Below are positions 25,477 to 35,290 of a stretch of DNA of 64,000 nt, piece after piece. The stretch covers positions 1 to 64,000 of the forward strand of contig JACQAZ010000005.1 in the NCBI GenBank assembly GCA_016194705.1, written 5' to 3'. The position numbers and the translations under genes are program-made. Within the stretch, counting starts at the first letter, position 1. Every line of letters begins with the position of its first letter. The notes under the pieces are model-generated. The model did not search any database, had not been told where the DNA came from, and was given only the letters and a program-made list of their open reading frames with translations. The stretch is from Elusimicrobiota bacterium (GTDB taxonomy: Bacteria; Elusimicrobiota; Elusimicrobia; UBA1565; UBA9628).

Positions 25477-28400
25477 ATGAAGGGCAAAGCTCTGCTCCCC
25501 TGGTCTCTCGCCGCGCTGCTCCTGTCCCTCTCTTCGCCTCTGTGCGCCCAGATCCTCTTTCGCGACTTCCAGATCCAGGGCTGCCAAGGAAGCCCCGCCG
25601 TGCCGCCGTTCTCCTACGCTCCCTCCAATACCGTCGACGGCAGCGGCAACGTGATCATCCACACGAGCAACCCCAGCTTCAGCCTCTCGATCACGACTTT
25701 GACCAGCTCCGCGTCGGGCCTGCTCGGCAACACCTGCGGCGGCGCCGCGTACGCGGTGCCCTCCGCCACGGTGCTCACCGGCGTCCAGGACCTCTGGAAG
25801 TTCGACAGCAACGGCACCGATTCCGCGCCGTCGGCGCGCACCATCGCCTTCGCCGGCCGGAAGGCCGGCGACGTCGTCTGCTCGGCAGGCCAGACCTACG
25901 TCAACGCCAAGAACGTGCCCCAGACCCCGGTGGGCTTCGCCGACCTCGCCCAAGCCTGGCAGCCCTCCAACCTGGGAACGGTCGCCTGCCCGCTCCAATT
26001 CGGGAACCCCGGCGGCACGAACATCGACTTCAAGAGCATGTCCTCCTTCACCGTGGAGGTCTGGGTCAAGTGGACGGGAAAGGCCTGCGACATCGAAGGC
26101 GGCGCCGCGACCTGCCCGGGGACCTTGGCGGGTCAACACGACTGGCCGATCCTGATCCAATGCGACACCACCGCGGCCGACCGGTGCCTGCACCTCACCA
26201 TTCGGCCGGGCAGCCCCGGCTGCAACACCCCGGCGCAGGCTTCGGGACCCGCGACGCCCTATTTCGGCTTCTTCGGCGACGACGTCTGCGGCGGAGACGT
26301 CTCGGACGGAAACTTTCACCACCTCGCCTTCGTCTTCGACGGCGCCACCAACAACAAATTCGTCTACAAGGACGGGGCCCTGGTGTCGGGAGGCAGCAGC
26401 GGGACGGCGGCCAAATACAACGGAACGGCGACCGCGACCTTCATCGGCGGCCTTCCCACCGGCCAGCCCTTTAATGATAACAGCTTCGCCTTCGGCGCCA
26501 TCGACTCGCTGCGCATATTCAACCAAAACTTGACCCAAGGGACCATCGCCGCGCACGCCCTGGGAGGATGGTTCTCCATCGCGGGCGACACGAAGTTCGA
26601 CGGCAACCTATCCGGGCAGTACTGCAACGCCGCCGACGTCGACAAGACTCCGATCATCAACTCGACCTGGACCTTCAACAGCTCCAAGAACGTCATCCCG
26701 AGCGGATCCGGCGCCGACACGAACGTCAACTTCACTTTCACCGATTCGGACACCAACGAGTTCATCGGCCAGGGCGCCGCGATCGTCAACGACCGCCAGT
26801 CGACGATGACGATCCCTCCGCAGCCCGGGATGACCTTCCCGGCCTTCGATGAGACCGACATCTCGTGGGCGATCCCGACCTGGTTCTGCGACACCGCCAA
26901 CACGACCTACACCTTCAACCTGTTCAACTGCCAGAACGGCAACTGCTCGACGACCTTCGGAACGACCAACACGAGCCAAACCTCAAAAACCTTCAACGCC
27001 ACCGGTCTCAACACCAACACGCGCTACGCCCTGACGGTCAACGCCACCTACATCGACACAGGCGGCAACGGCTCCACGGTCGGCCCCTCGGCGCCCACGC
27101 CGTCGACGGCGGTCGCGACCTTGGCCTGGCCGCCTGACCCGCCGATCAACGTCGTGAGCCTCGGGGCCACCGCCGCGAGCATGACCTTGGTCCTGACCCA
27201 GTTCGGCGACGTCCCGCTCAACCCGACCTATACCGCGCAGAAGGTCGAGCAATCCAACGACAACGGAATCACCTTCATCCAGGGCTCGGGCTATCTCGCC
27301 TTCAACGCGGCGTTCTCCCAACCCCGCTTGCTCAACGGCCTGCAGAAATCCTCCAAGTACATCTTCCGCGCGCGCAACGAGAACCTCGACGGACGCCAGA
27401 CCACCCCGACGCCCCTGGCGGGCGGCGTCCCAGCCGCGGGCCTCGTGACCCAGCCCTCGACGCCGCAGAGCTTCAACGGCTCCTCGGCCCAAGGCATCGT
27501 CTCCTGCCCGAAGACGGACATCAAATGGACATGGGACCAGGTCACTTCGGGAAGCGACCAGCCGCCGGGAGGCAGCCCCATCTCGAGCACGCGATATCTC
27601 GTCACGGATAACGGCGGCACGCCCATCAGCCCGGGGACGATGCCCGCCTGCCTCGGCGGGGGCGGCTGCATCTCTACGACCTTCTTCATCAACACGCCCC
27701 TGGCGTCCGGCACGGTGTTCAACGCGAAAGTCTTCGCCTTCGACCCGGGAGCTCCCGGAGTCCCGGCCCCCGGCGTCAACAACGTCGACCTTCGCTTCAG
27801 CGATCCTTCCCAGACCGCCTTCACCGCGACGGCCGTGGCGGGGAACACCGCGCCTACGGGCGTCGCCGGCGTGAGCCTGGCCGGCGGCATCCAATGGAGC
27901 TGGACCGCGCCGCTCAATCTCTGCAATCCGCACCAGTACACCGTCTTCGACGCCGCGGCCGCGGTCGGGACCTTGGCGGGACCCTCGCCCAACCCCAACC
28001 CGTTCAACGACACCGGCCTCAACGTGACCTGGCAGCAGTCGCCGCTCGGGCCCAACGCCGAGGCCGCGATCTCGGTCCAGGCTCTCGACACGATCGGCGG
28101 CGCCGGGCCGCTCTCGCTCTCGGCCACGCAGTACACCCAGGCCTTCGCCCCGACGAATTTGACCTTCGTCGGCGTCTCGACCGGTGCGATCGTGCTCAAC
28201 TGGAACGCCAACGGCAACCCGGGCTACACGCGCTACGAGGTCACCCAATCGCCGGACAACTTCACCGTCGTCATCACGACGCCCGTGCGCATCTTCGACA
28301 ACCACAAGACGACCTCGGCGGGGATCACGGGACTCCTGACCGGAACGACCTATTATTTCCGCGTCCGCGCCTTCAACGGACAGGCCTCCGACGGCTCCGG

Positions 28401-30501
28401 GACGACCTTCACGCCGTTTGTCTCGGGCTCGGTCATGACCCTCTTCAGCCCGCCGGCCGTCAGCGCGACGGCGCTGAGCGCGTCCTCGATCGACTGGCAG
28501 TGGCCGAGCGTGGCGAATGTCTCCTCGTACCAGGTCTATCGCACGCCGCCCGGCAGCCTTCAAGCGACGCTGCTGCCGCCTTACAGCGGCGTCCTGGGTT
28601 CGTGCCCGCCGGGAGGCACCTGCCACTACACCCCCGGGGGCCTGGCGACCAACACGCAGTACGGCGTCCAGGTCCTGGCCCTCAACGGCCAAGGGCTGGC
28701 CAGCGCCTCGCCGCTGGTCAGCGTCTACACCTTCGCCGTCGCGCCGACGGTGCCGGCCAACGACATCGTCGGAGTGACCACCAACTCGATCACGTATCAA
28801 TGGACCGCCGGCAGCAACCCGCCCGGCACCTTCTACGAGATCGACGTCGCCACCAACTCCTCGTTTGTCTCCGTGCTGACCACCGCGACTCCGTCCTCCC
28901 CCGGCGTCACGATCGCGGGCCTCTTCCCGCTGACGACCTATTTCGCCGAGATCCGCGCCTTCAACGGGGACCTCATCGCGGTTCCCGGCTACGTCGTGCT
29001 CGACTCGACGAGAACCGACGGCGACTCGCAGGTCTCGCAGTCGAGCGCGCCTGCCACGGTCTATCAGGTCCCGACCGGGGCCGTCGCGCAGTTCCATTTC
29101 GACGAGAGCTCAGGGACCGCGGCGTCGGATTCCTCCGGATACGGCAATACCGCGGCCTTGACCTGCCTCGCCAACGGCTGCGTCTCGACGCCGACCTGGA
29201 CCTCGGGGCCGTACGGTCTGAGGTCGGCGGTCAGCCTCTCGGGCCTGACCAGCAGCTTCGTGCGCGTGCCCTCCGCGGCGCAATACGACCTTGCGTCCTC
29301 GCTGACTCTAGAGGCCTGGGTCAATCCGGCCACACTCGCCGAGGTCAACGGCGCCGGAATTCTCGCGCGCGGGCCCTTCAACGGCGAGGGATTCTTCCTC
29401 GACCTCTTCGGCGGCAAATACCGATTCTCCGGCTGCCCGTCTGGCTCGGGGGGTGCTGCGGTCTCCGCGTCGGCCTTCGTGACGGGTCAGTGGACTCACG
29501 TGGCGGGGACCTACAACTCTGGCACCGGCGCCAACACGATCTACGTCAACGGCGTCGCCGATGGAGCCGGCGTGTGCGGGGCGCACGTCGCCGCCGCGGG
29601 GACCGACGTGAGCATCGGCAATCGCCGCTCGGGAACTCTCGCCTACGACCTGGGCTTCAACGGGGCCGTCGACGAATTGCGCCTCATCAGCGGCCTCTAT
29701 TCCGCCGCGCAGATCTCGCAGGACTACGCCTCCTCTTTTGCGAGCACCGTGACTTTGGCCGGCGCCAACGCGAGGCTTCAGTTGCTGATCCCTCCCAACG
29801 CCTTCGGCGGGCCCGCCACGCTCTACGCCTCGGCCGACCCCATCAATCACCCGCTCAAGATCAGCGTGCCCGAGCTCATGCTCGGCCTGGCCAGTCCGCC
29901 CACGAGGCAGATGCTCGTGCCCGGCATGCTCGTCGAGATCGTGCCGATCGTCAACGGCCTCCAGTTCACGGGACCTCTGGGCTCGTCTGCGACCATCGAG
30001 CTGACCTACACCGACGCCGACAACGACGGCCTCATCGACGGCGTCAAGCCGGCCCTGGCGGCCTCCACGGTGCGGATCTACACCCTCGACACCTCGGTCG
30101 GGCAATGGATCGCCCTGCCCACGACTCTCGACAGCGCCAACCGCCGGATCTCGGCCGTCACGCCGCACTTCTCGGTCTTCGGCGGGTTCGGCGCCACGAC
30201 GACCGGGCTCACGACCACCGAGACCCGCGTCTACCCCGTGCCTTGGAAGATCGGCAGCGGGGGGAGCTTCGACGCGTTGAAGCTGACCTTCGATACCTTG
30301 CCGGCGGAAGGCTCGATCCGGATCTTCACATTGGCCGGGCAGAAGGTCGTCGACCTGCCCTTCGTGCCCGCCAACGCGGGCAAGATCTTCTGGGACGGTC
30401 TCAACTTCAACGGCAACGCCGCGGCCAGCGGGGTCTATTTCGCCCTCATCAAGACCGCCAACGGCGCGACCCGAGTGCTCAAATTCGCCATCGAACGATG
30501 A
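25477..30501 (+). CDS. Giant secreted LamG/fibronectin III protein with T9SS-like C-terminal domain
   Basis: This 1674-residue protein has a signal peptide (about 1-24, CAQ). A LamG-like domain (about 105-355, with SFTVEVWVKW and IDSLRIFN) comes next, then a linker, then about seven fibronectin III-like repeats (about 550-1190). A second LamG domain (about 1200-1410, with SLTLEAWVNP and VDELRLISG) follows, then a beta region and a C-terminal FlgD/T9SS type A-like domain (about 1584-1674, with RVYPVPWK, IRIFTLAGQKV and ASGVYFALIKT). It is probably cell-surface or secreted, binding glycans. The following PorV-like gene overlaps it. Upstream gap 25427-25476 has a weak CCCTA/TAGGG stem. Confidence 0.9.
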   Translation: MKGKALLPWSLAALLLSLSSPLCAQILFRDFQIQGCQGSPAVPPFSYAPSNTVDGSGNVIIHTSNPSFSLSITTLTSSASGLLGNTCGGAAYAVPSATVLTGVQDLWKFDSNGTDSAPSARTIAFAGRKAGDVVCSAGQTYVNAKNVPQTPVGFADLAQAWQPSNLGTVACPLQFGNPGGTNIDFKSMSSFTVEVWVKWTGKACDIEGGAATCPGTLAGQHDWPILIQCDTTAADRCLHLTIRPGSPGCNTPAQASGPATPYFGFFGDDVCGGDVSDGNFHHLAFVFDGATNNKFVYKDGALVSGGSSGTAAKYNGTATATFIGGLPTGQPFNDNSFAFGAIDSLRIFNQNLTQGTIAAHALGGWFSIAGDTKFDGNLSGQYCNAADVDKTPIINSTWTFNSSKNVIPSGSGADTNVNFTFTDSDTNEFIGQGAAIVNDRQSTMTIPPQPGMTFPAFDETDISWAIPTWFCDTANTTYTFNLFNCQNGNCSTTFGTTNTSQTSKTFNATGLNTNTRYALTVNATYIDTGGNGSTVGPSAPTPSTAVATLAWPPDPPINVVSLGATAASMTLVLTQFGDVPLNPTYTAQKVEQSNDNGITFIQGSGYLAFNAAFSQPRLLNGLQKSSKYIFRARNENLDGRQTTPTPLAGGVPAAGLVTQPSTPQSFNGSSAQGIVSCPKTDIKWTWDQVTSGSDQPPGGSPISSTRYLVTDNGGTPISPGTMPACLGGGGCISTTFFINTPLASGTVFNAKVFAFDPGAPGVPAPGVNNVDLRFSDPSQTAFTATAVAGNTAPTGVAGVSLAGGIQWSWTAPLNLCNPHQYTVFDAAAAVGTLAGPSPNPNPFNDTGLNVTWQQSPLGPNAEAAISVQALDTIGGAGPLSLSATQYTQAFAPTNLTFVGVSTGAIVLNWNANGNPGYTRYEVTQSPDNFTVVITTPVRIFDNHKTTSAGITGLLTGTTYYFRVRAFNGQASDGSGTTFTPFVSGSVMTLFSPPAVSATALSASSIDWQWPSVANVSSYQVYRTPPGSLQATLLPPYSGVLGSCPPGGTCHYTPGGLATNTQYGVQVLALNGQGLASASPLVSVYTFAVAPTVPANDIVGVTTNSITYQWTAGSNPPGTFYEIDVATNSSFVSVLTTATPSSPGVTIAGLFPLTTYFAEIRAFNGDLIAVPGYVVLDSTRTDGDSQVSQSSAPATVYQVPTGAVAQFHFDESSGTAASDSSGYGNTAALTCLANGCVSTPTWTSGPYGLRSAVSLSGLTSSFVRVPSAAQYDLASSLTLEAWVNPATLAEVNGAGILARGPFNGEGFFLDLFGGKYRFSGCPSGSGGAAVSASAFVTGQWTHVAGTYNSGTGANTIYVNGVADGAGVCGAHVAAAGTDVSIGNRRSGTLAYDLGFNGAVDELRLISGLYSAAQISQDYASSFASTVTLAGANARLQLLIPPNAFGGPATLYASADPINHPLKISVPELMLGLASPPTRQMLVPGMLVEIVPIVNGLQFTGPLGSSATIELTYTDADNDGLIDGVKPALAASTVRIYTLDTSVGQWIALPTTLDSANRRISAVTPHFSVFGGFGATTTGLTTTETRVYPVPWKIGSGGSFDALKLTFDTLPAEGSIRIFTLAGQKVVDLPFVPANAGKIFWDGLNFNGNAAASGVYFALIKTANGATRVLKFAIER

Positions 30502-31472
30502 AGATCATCGCGCTGATGCTGGCGACGGCTCTCGCACCCCCCGCGCAGGCGGCGTTCCGCGACAAGGATGCGGCGACCGGCGCCGGACAGTTCCTCAAGC
30601 TGGGGGCCGACGCCCGGTCGGAAGGCATGGCAGAGGCCGTCCACGCCGAGAGCAGCGACGCCAACGCCGTCTACTGGAACCCGGCGGGCTTGGCGGGACT
30701 CGAGTACCGGCACGCCACGATCACGCACGGCGCCTACTATCAGTCGGTCTTCTACGATTATGTCGCCTACGCCCAGCCGGTGCCCTCGGTGCTGGGCGGC
30801 TCGTCCCGAGAACGGGAACTTCGTACCAGTCAACTCGGGGCCTTCGGCGCGGCCTTGATCTACATGAACGCGGGCCCCATCAGCGAGGTCGACAACGCGG
30901 GCAACCCCACGGGCCAGAACTTCACGCCGCAGGACGCCGCTTTCATCGCTGGCTGGGGCCTGCCGCTGACGAAGAACCTCGACGTCGGCATCAGCGGCAA
31001 GTACATCACCTCGCGCGTCGAAGAGAGCGCCGAGACCGGCGCCTTCGACCTCGGAGCGAGGCTCCATTTCCTCTTGTTCACGATGCCGTACACGATCTCG
31101 GCGGGCATTTCCAACCTCGGCGGACGCCTGAGGTTCATCAAGGAGCAGGAGCTGCTCCCCACGACGCTGACCGTGGGCAACACGCTGCGTCCCACGAAGA
31201 ACTCGGTCCTCTCCTTCGACATGGTCGCACCCCGCGACGGCGATCCCTACCCGGCGCTCGGAGCGGAGTACCGCGTCCCGGTCGACCCTGGCATGGCCTT
31301 CGCCCTGCGCGTGGGCTACCAGCACCGCACCAACACCAACGACATCAGCGGCGCGACGAGCCTGTCTGCTGGAGCCGGCGCGACCTTCTCGCGCTTCTCC
31401 GTGGACTACGCCTGGCTGCCCTACGGTGCGCTGGGCGACACGCACCGCTTCTCGCTCTCCTACCGGTTCTAA
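30498..31472 (+). CDS. PorV/PorQ-like outer-membrane beta-barrel protein
   Basis: This 324-residue protein has a signal peptide (about 1-18) and a UPF0164/PorV-type barrel. The N-terminal GAGQFLKLGADARSEGMAEA segment is diagnostic, followed by ANAVYWNPAGLAG. The C-terminus ends on RFSLSYRF, with the terminal aromatic expected of an outer-membrane barrel. PorV shuttles type IX secretion cargo in Bacteroidota. The start overlaps the stop of the giant LamG/FN3 gene (ATGA), and that gene carries a T9SS-like tail, so a cargo/shuttle pair is plausible. No other T9SS gene is in the window. Confidence 0.9.
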   Translation: MKIIALMLATALAPPAQAAFRDKDAATGAGQFLKLGADARSEGMAEAVHAESSDANAVYWNPAGLAGLEYRHATITHGAYYQSVFYDYVAYAQPVPSVLGGSSRERELRTSQLGAFGAALIYMNAGPISEVDNAGNPTGQNFTPQDAAFIAGWGLPLTKNLDVGISGKYITSRVEESAETGAFDLGARLHFLLFTMPYTISAGISNLGGRLRFIKEQELLPTTLTVGNTLRPTKNSVLSFDMVAPRDGDPYPALGAEYRVPVDPGMAFALRVGYQHRTNTNDISGATSLSAGAGATFSRFSVDYAWLPYGALGDTHRFSLSYRF

Positions 31473-31483
31473 TCCCAAAAAGC

Positions 31484-31489
31484 TAGACT
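31484..31489 (+). promoter_or_regulatory. -10-like element of SDR gene
   Basis: TAGACT lies 10 nt before ATG 31500, in a 27 bp gap after the PorV-like gene. There is no Shine-Dalgarno between them; a leaderless or 3-4 nt leader mRNA is implied. Confidence 0.45.
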
Positions 31490-31499
31490 CAAAGCCGGC

Positions 31500-32492
31500 A
31501 TGGCCAAGAGAGTGCTGGTGACCGGATCCTCGGGCTACCTCGGCCGCGTCCTCGTCGGCAGGCTCCTCGAGCATCCCCTGGTCGCCCGCGTCGTGGGCGT
31601 CGATGTCGCCGCCTCGAAGCTGGCGAATCCGAAGTTCAAGCAGCACGCGGCCGACATCCGCGACGAGTTCCTTCTCAGGAGCATCCTCGAAGAAGAGGCC
31701 ATCGACACGGTCTTCCATCTCGCCTTCGTCATGGGCGAGCCCAAGGATGAGGTGCGCGCGCGCGCCGTCAACGTGGGGGGAACCCTCAACGTCCTCGAGG
31801 CCGCAAACAAGAGCTCGACGGTCAAGAGGCTGGTGGTCTCCGGCTCGGCCTCGGCCTACGGAGCGCGGCGCGGCAATCCGGAATTTCTCAAGGAGGAGAA
31901 TCCTCTGCGCGCCGACACTTTGCGCTACGGCATCCACAAGCGCATGGTCGAGGAGGAGGTGGCGCGCTCCATGCCGACGGTTCGGCGCACCCTCCAGGTC
32001 GTCATCCTGCGGATCTGCACGATCGTCGGAGCGACCGAGCGCGGCGAGGGGCCCGTGGCGACCTTCTGCCGCCTGCCCGTCGGCGTCTCCGTGCTGTTCC
32101 ACAAGGGGGCGCTGCAGTTCATCGCGGAGGACGACCTCATGAAGGCCATGCTGCGCGTCATGGAGGCCGACGAGCTGCGCGGGGTCTTCAACGTCGCGCC
32201 CGACGACTACACGACGATCCGGGAGATCTGCCGCGCGCTCTCCAAGCCCCGCGTGCCCGCGCCCTATTCGCTGCTTTGGCTGTCCCTCTTCCTGCTCCGC
32301 CGCCTGGCCGGCAAGACCGAGCTGACCGAGAACATCGTCAGCTACCTGGCCCATCCGGCGGTGGTCTCCAACGCCAAGCTCAAGACGGCCCTGGGCATCA
32401 GGTTCCCGAAAGGCTCGCTGGAGGCGTTCCTCGACTGCGCGCGAGCCCTTGCCGGCTCCGCTGACAAGGCGGCGGGGGATGTGGTAAGATAG
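31500..32492 (+). CDS. NAD-dependent epimerase/dehydratase (extended SDR)
   Basis: This 330-residue extended short-chain dehydrogenase has the nucleotide-binding GSSGYLG motif (about 9-15), an acidic residue at the end of beta 2 (GVD, favouring NAD), catalytic Ser in VSGSASAYG and the YGIHK (Y-x-x-x-K) motif near 141-145. It should act on a nucleotide sugar or related substrate, which cannot be named. A hydrophobic helix near 255-270 (LLWLSLFLLRRL) may touch the membrane. The aquaporin gene follows after 32 bp. Confidence 0.88.
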   Translation: MAKRVLVTGSSGYLGRVLVGRLLEHPLVARVVGVDVAASKLANPKFKQHAADIRDEFLLRSILEEEAIDTVFHLAFVMGEPKDEVRARAVNVGGTLNVLEAANKSSTVKRLVVSGSASAYGARRGNPEFLKEENPLRADTLRYGIHKRMVEEEVARSMPTVRRTLQVVILRICTIVGATERGEGPVATFCRLPVGVSVLFHKGALQFIAEDDLMKAMLRVMEADELRGVFNVAPDDYTTIREICRALSKPRVPAPYSLLWLSLFLLRRLAGKTELTENIVSYLAHPAVVSNAKLKTALGIRFPKGSLEAFLDCARALAGSADKAAGDVVR

Positions 32493-32524
32493 CCCCTTCG
32501 CGCGCAACCCCTGGGAGGTCAACA

Positions 32525-33208
32525 ATGTCCGGAAACTTCAAGTCCTACGCCGCCGAGACCATCGGCACCTTCGCGCTGATCTTCATCGGAGCCGGCTCAG
32601 TCTGCATGGACGTCATCACCGGCGGGAAGGTGGGCATCACCGGCATCGCCTTCGCCCACGGCCTGACCATCATGGCCATGGCCTACACCTACGGCGCCGT
32701 CTCGGGCGGCCATTTCAACCCCGCGGTGACCGCCGCCATGCTTGTCGGCAAACGCATCGACGGGATCACCGGCCTGTTCTACGTGATCTCCCAGCTGCTG
32801 GGCGCGGCCCTGGCGGGCCTTGCGCTGCGCGCGATCCTGCACAACCATCCGCAGCTTGCGACAGGCGCTCCATTCTTGGGCGCTTGCGATCTCAACGGCG
32901 TGGGCTTCCGCGCCGGAACCTTCGTCGAGGCGATCGCGACCTTCTTCCTGGTCTCGACGATCTACGCGACCGCCGTCGACAAGCGCGGCGCCGCGGCGAC
33001 CGCCCCGATCGCCATCGGCATGACCATCACGATGTGCATTTTCGCGACCGGACCCCTGACGGGCGCGGCGCTCAACCCCGCCCGGGCCTTTGGCCCCGCG
33101 GTCGCCACCGGCCATTGGGCCAACGCCTTCGTCTACTGGATCGGCCCGATCGCGGGCGGCGTCGCGGCCGCGCTGCTTCAGGAAAACCTCTTCCTCGAAA
33201 AGAAATAA
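32525..33208 (+). CDS. Aquaporin / MIP family channel
   Basis: This 227-residue protein has six transmembrane helices and both NPA boxes: HFNPAVTA (N65) and ALNPARAFGPA (N184). The R after the second NPA is present, and residues preceding it (TGAALNPAR) fit the selectivity filter of water-type aquaporins more than glycerol facilitators; this is a judgment, not a test. GGGAGG precedes the start by 8 nt. A TAAGAT hexamer at the end of the SDR gene could be its own -10. Confidence 0.93.
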   Translation: MSGNFKSYAAETIGTFALIFIGAGSVCMDVITGGKVGITGIAFAHGLTIMAMAYTYGAVSGGHFNPAVTAAMLVGKRIDGITGLFYVISQLLGAALAGLALRAILHNHPQLATGAPFLGACDLNGVGFRAGTFVEAIATFFLVSTIYATAVDKRGAAATAPIAIGMTITMCIFATGPLTGAALNPARAFGPAVATGHWANAFVYWIGPIAGGVAAALLQENLFLEKK

Positions 33209-33218
33209 GGAGCGCTCC

Positions 33219-34676
33219 ATGGCGACTGTCTCGGTCTCGACGTTGGGCCTCGCCGACTTCCACTCCACCCACATCCCCGCCGGCCTCTTCGTCTTCGAGG
33301 ACGGCGGGATCGCCGGCTCCTTCCCGGCTCCGGCCGCGCGCAAGCTCCTCCTCGACGAGGCCAAGGCCGAGGGCTTCAAGGGCGCGGCGGGCGAAATTGC
33401 GAGCGTTTCCGCGTCCGACAAGGGCTCCAAGCGCCGGTTCGTGCTGGCGGGACTCGGCCCGAGGAAGAAACTCTCCCCGGAGACCGTGCGCCGGGGCGCG
33501 GCTGCGATCTACAAGTACGCGCAGAGCCGTTTTGAAAAGATCGCCGTCTCGGCTTTCCTCCACCCCCAGGCCGCGGCCGAGGGTCTTCTCCTCTCCTCTT
33601 ATAAGTTCGACGAGTACCGCAAGCCGGAGAAGGAGAAGCTCTCCTCGGCCGCGCTGCTGGTCTCCAACGCCGCGCAGCGCCAGGCCTTCGAGCGGGCGAT
33701 CGCCAAGGCCTCCCTGTACTGCGACTCGGTCTGCTTCGTTCGGGACTTGGTCAACCGCGGACCCTCGGATAAGAGCCCCGAGAGCCTCGCCGAACTCGCG
33801 AAGGGTCTCGCCGGCGACGGCGTCTCGGTCGACGTCATCAGCCGCCAGGAGGCGCAGAAGCTCGGGATGGGCTCTTTCCTGGCCGTCGCGCGCGGCAGCT
33901 CGGCCGAGCCCGTCATGCTGCACCTGACCTACAAGCCCAAGGGCGGCGCCCGCCGGAAGGTAGGCCTCGTCGGCAAGGGCATCACCTTCGACTCAGGGGG
34001 ACTGAGCCTCAAGCCCCCGCAGTCGATGGAGACGATGAAGTGCGACATGGCCGGAGCGGCCTCGGTCCTGAGCGTCTTCAAGGCTCTGCCAAAGCTCAAG
34101 CCCCGCGCCGAGGTCCACGGCGTCTGCGCCTTCACCTACAACATGCCGGGCCCCGACGCGATCAAGCCCGGTGACGTGGTGCGTGCCTCCAACGGCAAGT
34201 CCATCGAGATCCTCAACACGGACGCCGAAGGGCGGCTGGTGCTCGCCGACGCGCTGGTGTACGCGACACAGCTCAAGCTCGACGGGGTCATCGACCTCGC
34301 GACCTTGACCGGCGCCGTCGTCGTCGCGCTCGGCGCCAAGGTCACGGGAGCCATGGGCAACGACAAGCGGCTGCTGGGCGCGCTCGGCGCCGCCGCGGCC
34401 AAGACGGAGGAGGCCCTTTGCGAGCTTCCTCTCGTCATGGACTATAAGGAACAGATCAAGAGCCCGATTGCCGATCTTCAGAACATCGGCAAGGTCCGGG
34501 GCGAGGCGGGTTCGATCATCGGCGGCCTTTTTCTGGAGGAGTTCGTCGACGGCAAGCCCTGGGTCCATCTGGACATCGCCGGGACCGCGTGGAACGACAG
34601 CCCTAGCGCCTATTGCCCGGCCGGCGGGACGGGGTCCATCGTGCGGACCCTGCTGGAGTACATATCAAACCTATGA
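33219..34676 (+). CDS. pepA: M17 leucyl aminopeptidase
   Basis: This 485-residue protein has a poorly conserved N-terminal domain (about 1-165) and the M17 catalytic domain. The metal and active-site motifs are complete: VGKGITFDSGG (near 252), K and D in KCDMAGAAS, and NTDAEGRLVLADAL (near 333). It releases N-terminal residues from peptides, using two metals, in the cytoplasm; this complements the peptide importer upstream. ATG 33219 has AAGGAG 7 nt before it. Its stop overlaps the folE start (ATGA). Confidence 0.95.
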   Translation: MATVSVSTLGLADFHSTHIPAGLFVFEDGGIAGSFPAPAARKLLLDEAKAEGFKGAAGEIASVSASDKGSKRRFVLAGLGPRKKLSPETVRRGAAAIYKYAQSRFEKIAVSAFLHPQAAAEGLLLSSYKFDEYRKPEKEKLSSAALLVSNAAQRQAFERAIAKASLYCDSVCFVRDLVNRGPSDKSPESLAELAKGLAGDGVSVDVISRQEAQKLGMGSFLAVARGSSAEPVMLHLTYKPKGGARRKVGLVGKGITFDSGGLSLKPPQSMETMKCDMAGAASVLSVFKALPKLKPRAEVHGVCAFTYNMPGPDAIKPGDVVRASNGKSIEILNTDAEGRLVLADALVYATQLKLDGVIDLATLTGAVVVALGAKVTGAMGNDKRLLGALGAAAAKTEEALCELPLVMDYKEQIKSPIADLQNIGKVRGEAGSIIGGLFLEEFVDGKPWVHLDIAGTAWNDSPSAYCPAGGTGSIVRTLLEYISNL

Positions 34677-35281
34677 AAACCAAGCACATCACGCCGCAGA
34701 CCGAAACGGGCGCCGAGCAGCTCGACCGGCTCGCCGACTACGTGCGCGAACTCCTGGTCGCGATCGGCGAAGACCCCAAGCGCGAAGGGCTCCTGAAGAC
34801 GCCCCAGCGCGTCGCCAAGGCCCTGCGCGAGCTGACCTCGGGCTACCACGCCGACGTCGACGAGATGATCAACAACGCGCTCTACAGCGAGACCTACAAC
34901 GAGATGGTCCTGGTCAAGGACATCACCTTCTACAGCCTCTGCGAGCACCACCTGCTGCCCTTCTTCGGCAAGGCGCACGTCGCCTACATCCCCGACCGCA
35001 AGATCATCGGGCTCTCAAAAATCCCCAAGCTCGTCGAGATCTTCGCCAAGAGGCTCCAAGTCCAGGAGCGCATGACCAACCAGATCGCAAAGACGCTCCA
35101 CGACAAGCTCGCGCCCCTGGGAGTCGGCGTCATCATCGAGGCGCGCCATCTCTGCATGGAGATGCGCGGGGCCGAGAGCCTGCTGTCTCCGACCGTCACG
35201 AGCTCGATGGTCGGGTGCTTCCAGAACGACGCCCGCACCCGCAAGGAGTTCCTTGCGCTCGTCGGCCGCAACGGCCACTGA
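34673..35281 (+). CDS. folE: GTP cyclohydrolase I
   Basis: This 202-residue protein has the family's full core: the zinc-binding FYSLCEHHLLPFFG (near 86-99), the AYIPDRKIIGLSKI segment, and HLCMEMRG with the third ligand Cys (near 160). It converts GTP to dihydroneopterin triphosphate, the first step of folate or other pterin synthesis. The start overlaps the aminopeptidase stop (ATGA). No other folate gene is nearby. Confidence 0.96.
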   Translation: MKTKHITPQTETGAEQLDRLADYVRELLVAIGEDPKREGLLKTPQRVAKALRELTSGYHADVDEMINNALYSETYNEMVLVKDITFYSLCEHHLLPFFGKAHVAYIPDRKIIGLSKIPKLVEIFAKRLQVQERMTNQIAKTLHDKLAPLGVGVIIEARHLCMEMRGAESLLSPTVTSSMVGCFQNDARTRKEFLALVGRNGH

Positions 35282-35290
35282 GAGCCCGCC

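Noticed and set aside
26983..29097. 704-codon minus-strand frame opposite the LamG/FN3 gene
   Set aside because: The translation is dominated by R, G, D and V with no structure, typical of shadows of GC-rich third positions.
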